A stretch of 64,000 nucleotides of DNA from Micromonospora sp. PLK6-60. GTDB lineage: Bacteria; Actinomycetota; Actinomycetes; Mycobacteriales; Micromonosporaceae. Position 1 is the stretch's first letter. Every line of letters starts with the position of its first letter. Positions 33,895 through 41,673 of this stretch are shown here, piece by piece. The position numbers and the translations under genes are program-made. The notes below the pieces were generated by a model. That model was given only the letters and a program-made list of their open reading frames with translations, ran no database searches and was not told the DNA's origin. The stretch lies in contig NZ_JAIOAA010000010.1 of assembly GCF_019890675.1 (NCBI RefSeq), forward strand, positions 140,975 through 204,974, in the 5' to 3' direction.

Positions 33895-34374
33895 TCAGGC
33901 GGTGGCGATCCGCGCGGTGACGGCGTCGGTCAATGCGAGCAGGTCCGCCGGCGCGAGCTGCAGTTGCAGGCCGCGGCGACCGGCCGAGACGTAGACGCTC
34001 GGCTGGTCGAGGGCCGACGCGTCGACCACCGTGGGCAGCCGCTTGCGCTGGCCCAGCGGGCTGATCCCGCCGCGCACGTAACCGGTGGCCCGCTCGGCCA
34101 CCGCCCGCTCCGCCATCGCGGCCCGCTTGCCGCCGACGGCGGCGGCGAGCGCCTTGAGGTCCAGTTCCCCGGTGACCGGCACGACCGCCACGGTGAGCGC
34201 GCCGTCGACCTCGGCGACCAGCGACTTGAACACCTGCTCCGGGGGCACCCCGAGGGCCGCCGCGACCAGCGCGCCGTAGTTCGGCGCGTCCGGCGAGACC
34301 CGGTACGGATGGGTGCTGTGCCTGACCCCGCGCTTGGTCAGCAGTGCCGTCGCCGGAGTGCCCTGTCCCGCCAT
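33895..34374 (-). CDS. ybaK: Cys-tRNA(Pro)/Cys-tRNA deacylase YbaK
   Basis: A 159-residue YbaK/EbsC editing domain that hydrolyses Cys mischarged on tRNA-Pro. KSLVAEVDGALTVAVVPVTG holds the conserved lysine, followed by GGKRAAMAERA, GYVRGGISPLGQRKRLP and VYVSAGRRGLQLQLAP. ATG 34374 has TAGCTT 7 nt upstream, so a leaderless mRNA is likely. It is independent of the neighbouring sugar operon. Confidence 0.93.
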   Translation of the reverse strand: MAGQGTPATALLTKRGVRHSTHPYRVSPDAPNYGALVAAALGVPPEQVFKSLVAEVDGALTVAVVPVTGELDLKALAAAVGGKRAAMAERAVAERATGYVRGGISPLGQRKRLPTVVDASALDQPSVYVSAGRRGLQLQLAPADLLALTDAVTARIATA

Positions 34375-34381
34375 GCCCGAC

Positions 34382-34387
34382 AAGCTA
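34382..34387 (-). promoter_or_regulatory. Leaderless-type -10 box for ybaK
   Basis: TAGCTT on the minus strand ends 7 nt before ATG 34374; no Shine-Dalgarno sequence intervenes. Confidence 0.45.
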
Positions 34388-34486
34388 GCGCGGCTCCCGC
34401 CGACGCTCACCGGGTTTCCCGGGCGGGCGGCCGTGTCGTACAGTCCTCTAATAATGTAGCGATCGACACAGAATTGGGGGATCGAC

Positions 34487-35227
34487 GTGGACCCACTCGC
34501 CGGCAAGGCCGTGCTGGTCACCGGAGGAAGCCGGGGCATCGGCGCCGCCGTGGCGGTGCGTCTCGCCCAGGACGGCGCGGACGTCGCGCTGACGTACCTG
34601 CGGGCCGAGGACCGGGCGCGGCAGGTCGTCCGGCAGATCACCGCGCTCGGGCGGCGCGCCGTCGCGGTGCCGGCCGACAGCGGCGACCCGGCGGCCCTCA
34701 CCGCCGCCGTGGACCGGGTGGCCGCCGAGTACGGCCGCCTCGACATCCTGGTGAACAACGCGGGTGTCTTCCCGTACGGGCCGATCGAGGAGACGTCCGT
34801 CGAGGACGTGGACCGGGCCCTCGCCGTCCACGTGCGCGGGGTGTACGTAGCGGCGCAGGCCGCGCTCCGGCACATGGCGCACGGCGGGCGCATCGTCAAC
34901 ATCGGTAGCTGCTTCGTCGACCGGGTCCCCTACCCGGGCCTCAGCCTGTACGCGATGAGCAAGAGCGCCCTGGTCGGGCTCACCCGCGCACTGGCGCGCG
35001 ACCTGGGCCCGCGCGGGATCACCGTCACGGTTGTGCACCCCGGCTCCACCGACACCGAGATGAACCCGGCCGACGGCGACGGCGCGGATGCCGAGCGGGG
35101 CTACATCGCACTCGGCCGCTACGCCGCACCCGACGAGATCGCCGCGACCGTCGCGCACCTCGCCGGCCCGGGCGGGCGGTACATCACCGGCGCCTCGATC
35201 GCCGTCGACGGCGGATTCGCGGCCTGA
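34487..35227 (+). CDS. SDR-family oxidoreductase
   Basis: A 246-residue short-chain dehydrogenase/reductase with cofactor motif VTGGSRGIGAAVA, LVNNAGVFPYG and the catalytic Ser and YAMSK (Tyr-x3-Lys). FabG-like in length; the Arg/Ser after the first Gly motif suggests NADP. GTG 34487 follows GGGGG at about 7 nt. It is first in a cluster with an SMR exporter 11 bp later and a TetR regulator 24 bp after that. The AT-rich stretch CTAATAATG at 34447-34455 is a probable promoter, flanked by GTGTCG/CGACAC half sites (34433-34438, 34464-34469). Confidence 0.9.
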   Translation: MDPLAGKAVLVTGGSRGIGAAVAVRLAQDGADVALTYLRAEDRARQVVRQITALGRRAVAVPADSGDPAALTAAVDRVAAEYGRLDILVNNAGVFPYGPIEETSVEDVDRALAVHVRGVYVAAQAALRHMAHGGRIVNIGSCFVDRVPYPGLSLYAMSKSALVGLTRALARDLGPRGITVTVVHPGSTDTEMNPADGDGADAERGYIALGRYAAPDEIAATVAHLAGPGGRYITGASIAVDGGFAA

Positions 35228-35238
35228 AGGAGGTAGTC

Positions 35239-35556
35239 ATGGCCTGGATGTTGCTGCTCGTCGCCGGCCTGCTGGAGATCGTGTGGGCATTGGCGCTCAA
35301 GCACACCGACGGCTTCACCCGACTGTGGCCGAGCCTGCTCGCGGGCTCGACGGCGCTGCTCAGCTTCGTGTTGCTGTCGCTGGCCCTCAGGAGCCTGCCC
35401 GTCGGCACGGCGTACGCCGTGTGGGTCGGCATCGGCGCCGTCGGCGTGGCGCTGGCCGGTATCGTCGCCTTCGGCGAAAGTGCCACCCCACAGCGACTGG
35501 TCTTCATCGCGCTCGTCGGCATCGGCATCATCGGCCTGAAGACGTCCGGGGGCTAG
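35239..35556 (+). CDS. SMR-family efflux protein, SugE/Gdx-like
   Basis: A 105-residue small multidrug resistance protein with four membrane helices. The helix-1 glutamate lies in LLEIVWALALKHTDGF, and AVWVGIGAVGVALAGIVAFGE marks helix 3, a form closer to SugE/Gdx guanidinium exporters than to EmrE. AAGGAGG lies 7 nt upstream of the ATG. No partner SMR gene or guanidine riboswitch is visible, so it is probably a homodimer controlled by the TetR gene next to it. Confidence 0.9.
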   Translation: MAWMLLLVAGLLEIVWALALKHTDGFTRLWPSLLAGSTALLSFVLLSLALRSLPVGTAYAVWVGIGAVGVALAGIVAFGESATPQRLVFIALVGIGIIGLKTSGG

Positions 35557-35580
35557 CCGGGACAGGGATGGCGGGAAGCG

Positions 35581-36201
35581 GTGTCGGTGGGTAGGCGGGG
35601 TCGGCCTCGTGCCTTCGACCGGACCGTCGCGCTGCACCGGGCCATGGAGGTCTTCTGGCAGCGCGGGTACGAGGGCGCGAGCATGACCGACCTCACCACC
35701 GCGATGGGCATCGCCTCGCCCAGCCTCTACGCGGCCTTCGGCAGCAAGGAGAAGCTGTTCCGGGAAGCGGTGTCGCGGTACAACGAGGTGGAGGGGCGCG
35801 TCCCGCAGCAGGCGCTGCACGACTCGCCCACCGCCCGAGCAGGCGTCGCGGCGCTGTTGCGCCACCACGCGCGGGCCTACGTCGACCCGGCCCGGCCCAC
35901 CGGCTGCCTGGTGGCGCTGGCCGCCACCACCATCAGCGCGGAGAACGAACCCGTCCGTCGCTTCCTCGCGGACTGCCGGCAGGCCGACGTCGCCGACCTC
36001 GCGCGCCGACTCGATCGCGGTGTCGAGGACGGCGACGTACCCGCCGGCACCGACACCGCGGCCGTGGCCGAGTTCTTCCACGCGGTGGCGCTCGGCATGG
36101 CCGTACGCGCCCGCGACGGCGCCTCGGACCGGACGTTGCGGGCCATCGCCGAGGCGGCGCTCGCCTCCTGGGACCAGGTGCTGGCCACGGCGCGCGGCTA
36201 G
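35581..36201 (+). CDS. TetR-family transcriptional regulator
   Basis: A 206-residue TetR protein; N-terminal HTH GRRGRPRAFDRTVALHRAMEVFWQRGYEG, ASMTDLTTAMGIASPSLYAAFGSKEKLF, with the C-terminal TetR_C domain common in regulators of drug or aldehyde-response genes. GTG 35581 follows GGGAAG. It is third in the SDR-SMR-TetR cluster and likely represses it. Its TAG stop is shared base for base with the convergent methyltransferase gene through CTAG (36198-36201). Confidence 0.9.
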   Translation: MSVGRRGRPRAFDRTVALHRAMEVFWQRGYEGASMTDLTTAMGIASPSLYAAFGSKEKLFREAVSRYNEVEGRVPQQALHDSPTARAGVAALLRHHARAYVDPARPTGCLVALAATTISAENEPVRRFLADCRQADVADLARRLDRGVEDGDVPAGTDTAAVAEFFHAVALGMAVRARDGASDRTLRAIAEAALASWDQVLATARG

Positions 36202-37463
36202 GGCTCGATCCACCGACCGTGGCTGCCGGTCACCGGCCGGCAGACCAGCGCGGTGGGCGCGCCGGCCACCCGGGTGAGCACCAGGGACGCCGCCAGAGCA
36301 CCGGCCAGTCGCAGGTCCCGCCGGAGCTGGTCCGGCTCCAGCGCCGAGCCGCGCTTGAGGATCTCCACCCGGCCGACCCCCCGCTCGCGGAGCAGGGCGC
36401 GCAGCCGCTTCAGCGAGAACGGCAGCACGTCGATCACCTCCAGGCAGCGGCCGTACGGGGTCGGGGTGGCGGTGTCCGCGTACAGGTAGGCGATGCTCGG
36501 GTCGGCGAGCGTGGCGTCCAGGTCGGCGGCCAACTCGGCGACCAGGTGCGCGCGGACCACCGCCGGGTCCGGGTCGTACAGGAAGCGGCGGACGGGGCCG
36601 ACCGGCGCCTCGGCGGTGCCCGGCCCGGTCAGCTGCTCGGCGCCGGGGTGATAACAGGGGGCCCCGCCTCTACCGAATGCGTTAACAGGGGGCCCCTCCT
36701 TGCACCGCAGCAGGGTGGCGCGGCGGGGGACCTCGGCGAGCGCGCCGCACCAGAGGGCCGCCTCGACCAGGTCGCCGTCCACGCTTACCCACTCGGCCTC
36801 GGCGCCGGCCGGGATCAGCGCGTGGTCGAGCCCGGGAGCCACCTTCACCACGGTCCGTGGCACCCGCTCAGCCAGCCCGGTGACGAAGTCCCACGGCGGG
36901 GAGTAGGAGTTCGGGTCGAAGATCCGCCGGCCGGTGCCCGCCCTGCGCCGCGCCGGGTCGCAGAACACCCCGTCCACCCGGGACACGTCGAAGGAGGTGG
37001 CGTCGCCGCACTCGACCGTGAACAGCTCGGCCAGCCCGGCGGCTTCGGCGTTGGCGGCGGCCATCGCGGCGGTGAGCGGGTCGGCCTCCACCCCGTACAC
37101 CCGGATGCCGGCGCGGGCGGCGGCGAGCGCGTCCGCGCCCAGGCCACAGCCCAGGTCGGCCAGGGTGCGTACCCCGGCGGCCCGCAGCCGGGCGGCCCGC
37201 CGGTCGGCGACCACCCGGCGGGTGGCCTGCTCCAGCCCCGGGCGGGTGAGGAACATGCCGTCCGCCTCGGGTCCGAACTTGCCGACCGCGCGGCGGCGCA
37301 GCTCGGCCTGGGTCAGCGCGGCGGCGGCCAACCCGGGCGGCACGCCGGTGGAGCGGAGCGCGGCCGCCGCGGCCAGCGGGTCGCCGCCGGCCACCTCGGT
37401 CGCCGCGGCGAGCGCGGCCGACCCCTCGGGGGTACGCAGGGCGGCGAGCTGGTCCAGATCCAC
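36198..37463 (-). CDS. Class I SAM-dependent methyltransferase with THUMP-like C-terminus
   Basis: A 421-residue protein. The SAM-binding motif is LADLGCGLGADALAAARAG and VYGVEADPLTAA, followed by VDGVFCDPARR and a C-terminal THUMP-like region ending VCRPVTGSHGRW. Homologues are probably RNA or protein methyltransferases of unknown target. GTG 37463 has GGAG 9 nt upstream. A 19-codon in-frame segment (CKEGPPVNAFGRGGAPCYH) encoded by 36648-36704 has the structure of an intergenic repeat found elsewhere in the window and looks like an insertion into a loop between the two domains. Confidence 0.8.
   Translation of the reverse strand: MDLDQLAALRTPEGSAALAAATEVAGGDPLAAAAALRSTGVPPGLAAAALTQAELRRRAVGKFGPEADGMFLTRPGLEQATRRVVADRRAARLRAAGVRTLADLGCGLGADALAAARAGIRVYGVEADPLTAAMAAANAEAAGLAELFTVECGDATSFDVSRVDGVFCDPARRRAGTGRRIFDPNSYSPPWDFVTGLAERVPRTVVKVAPGLDHALIPAGAEAEWVSVDGDLVEAALWCGALAEVPRRATLLRCKEGPPVNAFGRGGAPCYHPGAEQLTGPGTAEAPVGPVRRFLYDPDPAVVRAHLVAELAADLDATLADPSIAYLYADTATPTPYGRCLEVIDVLPFSLKRLRALLRERGVGRVEILKRGSALEPDQLRRDLRLAGALAASLVLTRVAGAPTALVCRPVTGSHGRWIEP
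36648..36704. repeat. Copy of the palindromic repeat family inside a coding sequence
   Basis: 57 bp with outer ends GTGCAAGGAGGGGCCCC (minus strand) and GGGGCCCCCTGTTATCAC, the same GTG-AAGGAGGGGCCCC edges as the 58-bp elements at 29086 and 52551. The middle differs and contains two direct copies of TAACAGGGGGCCCC (36652-36665, 36683-36696). It keeps the reading frame open. Confidence 0.75.
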
Positions 37464-37523
37464 CCGGCCATTCTCCGGCCCGGTACGCGGGCGGGGTGAC
37501 GGGGGCGACACGACGGCCCGGCG

Positions 37524-37550
37524 TTGGCACTCTCCTTGACGGAGTGCTAG
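37524..37550. promoter_or_regulatory. CIRCE element 1 (HrcA operator)
   Basis: TTGGCACTC-N9-GAGTGCTAG matches the CIRCE consensus TTAGCACTC-N9-GAGTGCTAA at 16 of 18 positions. Its 9-bp spacer holds the TTGACG -35 box of the groES promoter. HrcA binding here represses groESL until heat shock. Confidence 0.93.
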
Positions 37551-37564
37551 CCGAGGAATAACCT
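37536..37564 (+). promoter_or_regulatory. groES-groEL1 promoter
   Basis: TTGACG (37536-37541), a 17-bp spacer and TAACCT (37559-37564), a good housekeeping sigma promoter lying between and partly inside the two CIRCE elements. Confidence 0.8.
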
Positions 37565-37568
37565 GCGA

Positions 37569-37595
37569 TTAGCACTCTCACCCTGAGGGTGCCAA
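37569..37595. promoter_or_regulatory. CIRCE element 2 (HrcA operator)
   Basis: TTAGCACTC-N9-GGGTGCCAA: the left half is perfect, the right half matches 7 of 9. It begins 4 bp after the -10 box and so covers the transcription start. Confidence 0.88.
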
Positions 37596-37736
37596 CGTCC
37601 GGGCCTCGCGCCCGGGGGTTGAACGCCAGGCGGACCGGCACCCGCGACGACGGCCCCGCCCGGTGGCATGTGGCAGATTGACGCTGGTCGGCGTGCCGAC
37701 CAGCAACGAAACCAAGTACCCCAGGAGGGTATGCCC

Positions 37737-38045
37737 GTGACTACCGCGACCAAGGTTGCGATCAAGCCGCTCGAGGACCGCATCGTGGTCCAGGCGAACG
37801 AGGCCGAGACCACCACCGCCTCGGGCATCGTGATCCCCGACACCGCCAAGGAGAAGCCGCAGGAGGGCACCGTCCTCGCTGTCGGCCCGGGCCGGATCGA
37901 CGACAAGGGCAACCGCGTGCCGATCGACGTCAAGGTCGGCGACACCGTCCTCTACTCGAAGTACGGCGGCACCGAGGTCAAGTACGCCGGCGAGGAGTAC
38001 CTGGTGCTCTCCGCCCGCGACGTCCTCGCGGTCATCGAGAAGTAA
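37737..38045 (+). CDS. groES: Co-chaperonin GroES
   Basis: GroES caps the GroEL cavity. The 102-residue protein has KPLEDRIVVQANEAETTTASG (mobile loop) and YSKYGGTEVKYAGEEYLVLSA. GTG 37737 is preferred because AGGAGG lies 8 nt upstream; ATG 37731 has only 2 nt after that Shine-Dalgarno sequence. The leader is about 165 nt long. It is followed by groEL after 70 bp, under two CIRCE elements. Confidence 0.97.
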   Translation: MTTATKVAIKPLEDRIVVQANEAETTTASGIVIPDTAKEKPQEGTVLAVGPGRIDDKGNRVPIDVKVGDTVLYSKYGGTEVKYAGEEYLVLSARDVLAVIEK

Positions 38046-38115
38046 GCAACCGATCAGTGACGCTGCCCCGGTCCGGCTCGCCGGGCCGGGGCAACGTCGC
38101 TTCGAAGGGATACTG

Positions 38116-39762
38116 ATGGCGAAGATCCTGAGCTTCTCGGACGACGCCCGACACCTGCTGGAGCACGGTGTCAACGCCCTCGCGGACGCGGTCAAGGTCA
38201 CTCTCGGCCCGCGCGGGCGCAACGTCGTCCTGGACAAGAAGTTCGGTGTGCCCACGATCACCAACGACGGCGTGACGATCGCCAAGGAGATCGAGCTCAC
38301 CAACCCGTACGAGAACCTCGGCGCGCAGCTGGTCAAGGAGGTGGCGACCAAGACCAACGACGTCGCCGGCGACGGGACCACCACCGCCACCGTGCTGGCC
38401 CAGGCCATGGTCCGGGAGGGCCTGCGCAACGTGGCCGCCGGCGCGAACCCGACCGGCCTGAAGCGGGGCATCGACGCGGCGGCCACCAAGGTCTCCGAGG
38501 CGCTGCTCGGCAAGGCCGTGGACGTCTCCGGCAAGGAGTCGATCGCGCACGTCGCGACGATCTCCGCGCAGGACGCCACCATCGGCGAGCTGATCGCCGA
38601 GGCGATGGAGCGGGTCGGCCGCGACGGTGTGATCACCGTCGAGGAGGGCTCCGCGCTCAGCACCGAGCTGGTGGTGACCGAAGGTCTCCAGTTCGACAAG
38701 GGCTTCATCTCGCCGAACTTCGTCACCGACCTGGAGTCGCAGGAGTCGGTCCTGGAGGACCCGTACATCCTGATCACCACGCAGAAGATCTCGGCGATCG
38801 AGGAGCTGCTGCCGCTGCTGGAGAAGGTCCTCCAGAACAGCAAGCCGCTGCTGATCATCGCCGAGGACGTCGAGGGCCAGGCGCTGTCCACCCTGGTGGT
38901 CAACGCGCTGCGCAAGACCATCAAGGTCTGCGCGGTCAAGGCCCCGGGCTTCGGCGACCGGCGCAAGGCGATGCTCCAGGACATGGCGATCCAGACCGGC
39001 GCCGAGCTGGTCGCGCCGGAGCTGGGCTACAAGCTCGACCAGGTCGGCCTGGAGGTGCTCGGCACCGCCCGGCGGGTCGTGGTCGACAAGGAGAACACCA
39101 CAATCGTCGACGGTGGCGGGCAGTCCGCCGAGGTCGCCGACCGGGTCGCGCAGATCCGCAAGGAGATCGAGGCCTCGGACTCGGAGTGGGACCGGGAGAA
39201 GCTGGCCGAGCGGCTGGCGAAGCTCTCCGGTGGCGTCGCGGTCATCCAGGCGGGCGCGGCCACCGAGGTCGAGATGAAGGAGCGCAAGCACCGCATCGAG
39301 GACGCCATCGCCGCGACCAAGGCCGCGGTCGAGGAGGGTACGGTCCCGGGCGGCGGCGCCGCCCTGGCCCAGATCCTGCCGGTGCTCGACGACGACCTCG
39401 GCTTCACCGGTGACGAGAAGGTCGGCGTCTCGATCGTGCGCAAGGCGCTGGTCGAGCCGCTGCGCTGGATCGCGCAGAACGCCGGCCACGACGGCTACGT
39501 CGTGGTGCAGAAGGTCGCCGGCCAGGAGTGGGGCAACGGCCTCGACGCCGCCGCCGGCCAGTACGTCGACCTGGTCAAGTCCGGCATCATCGACCCGGTG
39601 AAGGTGACCCGCAACGCGGTCACCAACGCCGCGTCGATCGCCGGTCTGCTGCTCACCACCGAGAGCCTGGTGGTCGAGAAGCCCGCCGAGCCGGAGCCGG
39701 CCGCCGCCGGTGGGCACGGCCACGGCCACGGGCACAGCCACCAGCACGGCCCGGGCTTCTGA
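38116..39762 (+). CDS. groEL1: Chaperonin GroEL1 with His-rich C-terminus
   Basis: A 548-residue HSP60. It has VKVTLGPRGRNVVLDKKFG, the ATPase motif DVAGDGTTTATVLAQAM and VPGGGAALAQILPVL. The C-terminus GGHGHGHGHSHQHGPGF replaces the GGM repeats, the mark of the actinobacterial GroEL1 paralogue that is encoded with groES. The housekeeping GroEL2 is expected elsewhere. The His tail may bind metal. An inverted-repeat terminator follows. Confidence 0.96.
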   Translation: MAKILSFSDDARHLLEHGVNALADAVKVTLGPRGRNVVLDKKFGVPTITNDGVTIAKEIELTNPYENLGAQLVKEVATKTNDVAGDGTTTATVLAQAMVREGLRNVAAGANPTGLKRGIDAAATKVSEALLGKAVDVSGKESIAHVATISAQDATIGELIAEAMERVGRDGVITVEEGSALSTELVVTEGLQFDKGFISPNFVTDLESQESVLEDPYILITTQKISAIEELLPLLEKVLQNSKPLLIIAEDVEGQALSTLVVNALRKTIKVCAVKAPGFGDRRKAMLQDMAIQTGAELVAPELGYKLDQVGLEVLGTARRVVVDKENTTIVDGGGQSAEVADRVAQIRKEIEASDSEWDREKLAERLAKLSGGVAVIQAGAATEVEMKERKHRIEDAIAATKAAVEEGTVPGGGAALAQILPVLDDDLGFTGDEKVGVSIVRKALVEPLRWIAQNAGHDGYVVVQKVAGQEWGNGLDAAAGQYVDLVKSGIIDPVKVTRNAVTNAASIAGLLLTTESLVVEKPAEPEPAAAGGHGHGHGHSHQHGPGF

Positions 39763-39780
39763 CCCGAGCCGTACGCCGGT

Positions 39781-39812
39781 CAGGGCGCACCGCCATGAGG
39801 CGGTGCGCCCTG
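39781..39812 (+). terminator. groEL terminator
   Basis: CAGGGCGCACCGCC pairs perfectly with GGCGGTGCGCCCTG around an ATGA loop, 19 bp after the groEL stop. Confidence 0.85.
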
Positions 39813-39888
39813 CCGCATCTCCGGGGCCGGATTACGGAACGCTGACGTGGTTGGCGGACCGGGCACCGGGGCGACGACACTGGACGCC

Positions 39889-41673
39889 ATGAGTCCTCTT
39901 CCGCGCCGGGACGCCGCGCTGGCCGGGGTCGCCGCCGCGGCGGTGGCGATCGGCGCCGCCGAGCCGGTGGCGGTCCTCACCGGCCCCCGGTCCGCGCCGC
40001 TGATCGCGGTCGGCGGGCTGGTCGTCGACGTCGTCCCCGAGCCGCTCAAGCAGTTCGCCATCGGTCTCTTCGGCCGGTACGACAAGATCGCGCTGCTGGC
40101 CGGCACGGTGCTGCTGCTGGCCGCGTTCGCCGCGCTGCTGGGGGTGCTGGCCGCCCGACGGCTGTGGATCGGGCTGGCCGGCATCGCGGCCTTCGCCGCC
40201 CTCGGGGTGGCCGCCGCGCTGACCCGGCCCGGCGCCGACCCGTTCGACGCCCTGCCGTCCCTGATCGGGGCGGGCCTCGGCGCCGGCACGCTCTGGCTGC
40301 TGCTGGCCGGCCCGCTGCGACCGGACCTCTGGCCGTGGACGCCCCCCGAGCCGCCCGCATCGACCGTCCCATCCGCCGCGCCGACCGGGCGAGCCGCGCC
40401 GATCGCGCCATCCGGGCCATCCGCGCCGGCCGCGCCACCCGAGCCGGCCGCGCCACCCGCGCCAGCCGCGCCACCCGCGCCAGCCGAGCCACCCGAGCGA
40501 GCCGCGCCGGCCGGGCAGCCCGAACCGGCCGTGCCCCAGCCGGCCACGCCGGGTGCGTCAGGGGCCGAGTCCGCCGGTCGTGCGCCGGCCCGGGTGGAGG
40601 TCGACCCGGACGGGCGGCGGCGGTTCCTGGCCGGGGTGGGTTGGCTGACCGGCTCGGCCGTGGCGGTCGGCCTCGGCGGGCACTGGCTGGCCGGGCTGCG
40701 CGGGGTGTCCTCGGCCCGGCGGGCGGTGACCCTGCCGGCCCCGGCCTCGCCCGCGCCCCCGGTGCCGGCGGGCGCGGACCTGTCGCTGACCCAGCTCGCT
40801 CCCTGGAGCACGCCGAACAGCGGGTTCTACCGGATCGACACCGCGCTGGTGGTGCCGCAGGTGGACCCGGACACCTGGCGGCTGCGGATCCACGGCCGGG
40901 TGCGCAACCCGATCGAGCTGAGCTTCGCCGACCTGCTCGCCCGCCCGCTGGTCGAGCGGTACGTCACGCTGGCCTGCGTCTCCAACGAGGTGGGCGGCGA
41001 CCTGATCGGCAACGCGCGCTGGCTGGGCGTACCGATCAAGGAGCTGCTGGACGAGGCGCAGCCGGAGGAGGGCGCCGACCAGGTGGTGGGCCGGTCGGTC
41101 GACGGTTGGACCTGCGGCACCCCGACCGCGGTGCTGCGCGACGGGCGGGACGCGCTGCTCGCGGTGGGTATGAACGGCGAGCCGCTGCCGGTGGAGCACG
41201 GCTTCCCGGTGCGGATGGTGGTGCCGGGGCTCTACGGGTACGTCTCGGCGTGCAAGTGGGTGACCGAGCTGGAGCTGACCAGCTTCGCGGACTTCGACGC
41301 GTACTGGGTGCCGCGGGGCTGGTCGGCGCAGGGGCCGATCAAGACGCAGTCGCGGATCGACACCCCCCGGCGGGGCAACCGGGTCACCGCCGGCCCGGTC
41401 ACCGTCGCCGGGGTGGCGTGGGCCCAGCACCGGGGCGTCCGCCGGGTCGAGGTACGCGTCGACGACGGCCCCTGGCAGGAGGCGACCCTCGCCCCGACCG
41501 CCTCGGTGGACACCTGGGTGCAGTGGTCCTGGCGGTGGTCGGCCACCCCCGGCGACCACACCCTCCAGGTCCGGGCCACCGACGCCGCCGGCGACACCCA
41601 GACCGGCCAGCGCCGCCCGGTCGCCCCCGACGGCGCCACCGGCTGGCACACCGTGCCGGTCACCGTCCGCTGA
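39889..41673 (+). CDS. Membrane-anchored molybdopterin-dependent oxidoreductase (sulfite-oxidase fold)
   Basis: A 594-residue protein. The N-terminal ~140 residues form about five membrane helices; a 70-residue Ala/Pro-rich repeat linker follows, then a Tat-like RRRFLAGVGWLTGSA segment (about 242-258), and an oxidoreductase molybdopterin-binding domain (about 290-490) with the Mo-ligand Cys363 in VTLACVSNEVGG, ending with a dimerisation-like beta domain (about 500-594). The enzyme part faces outside the membrane. The substrate is unknown. The start ATG 39889 lacks a clear ribosome binding site. It overlaps the convergent response-regulator gene by 14 bp. Confidence 0.88.
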   Translation: MSPLPRRDAALAGVAAAAVAIGAAEPVAVLTGPRSAPLIAVGGLVVDVVPEPLKQFAIGLFGRYDKIALLAGTVLLLAAFAALLGVLAARRLWIGLAGIAAFAALGVAAALTRPGADPFDALPSLIGAGLGAGTLWLLLAGPLRPDLWPWTPPEPPASTVPSAAPTGRAAPIAPSGPSAPAAPPEPAAPPAPAAPPAPAEPPERAAPAGQPEPAVPQPATPGASGAESAGRAPARVEVDPDGRRRFLAGVGWLTGSAVAVGLGGHWLAGLRGVSSARRAVTLPAPASPAPPVPAGADLSLTQLAPWSTPNSGFYRIDTALVVPQVDPDTWRLRIHGRVRNPIELSFADLLARPLVERYVTLACVSNEVGGDLIGNARWLGVPIKELLDEAQPEEGADQVVGRSVDGWTCGTPTAVLRDGRDALLAVGMNGEPLPVEHGFPVRMVVPGLYGYVSACKWVTELELTSFADFDAYWVPRGWSAQGPIKTQSRIDTPRRGNRVTAGPVTVAGVAWAQHRGVRRVEVRVDDGPWQEATLAPTASVDTWVQWSWRWSATPGDHTLQVRATDAAGDTQTGQRRPVAPDGATGWHTVPVTVR

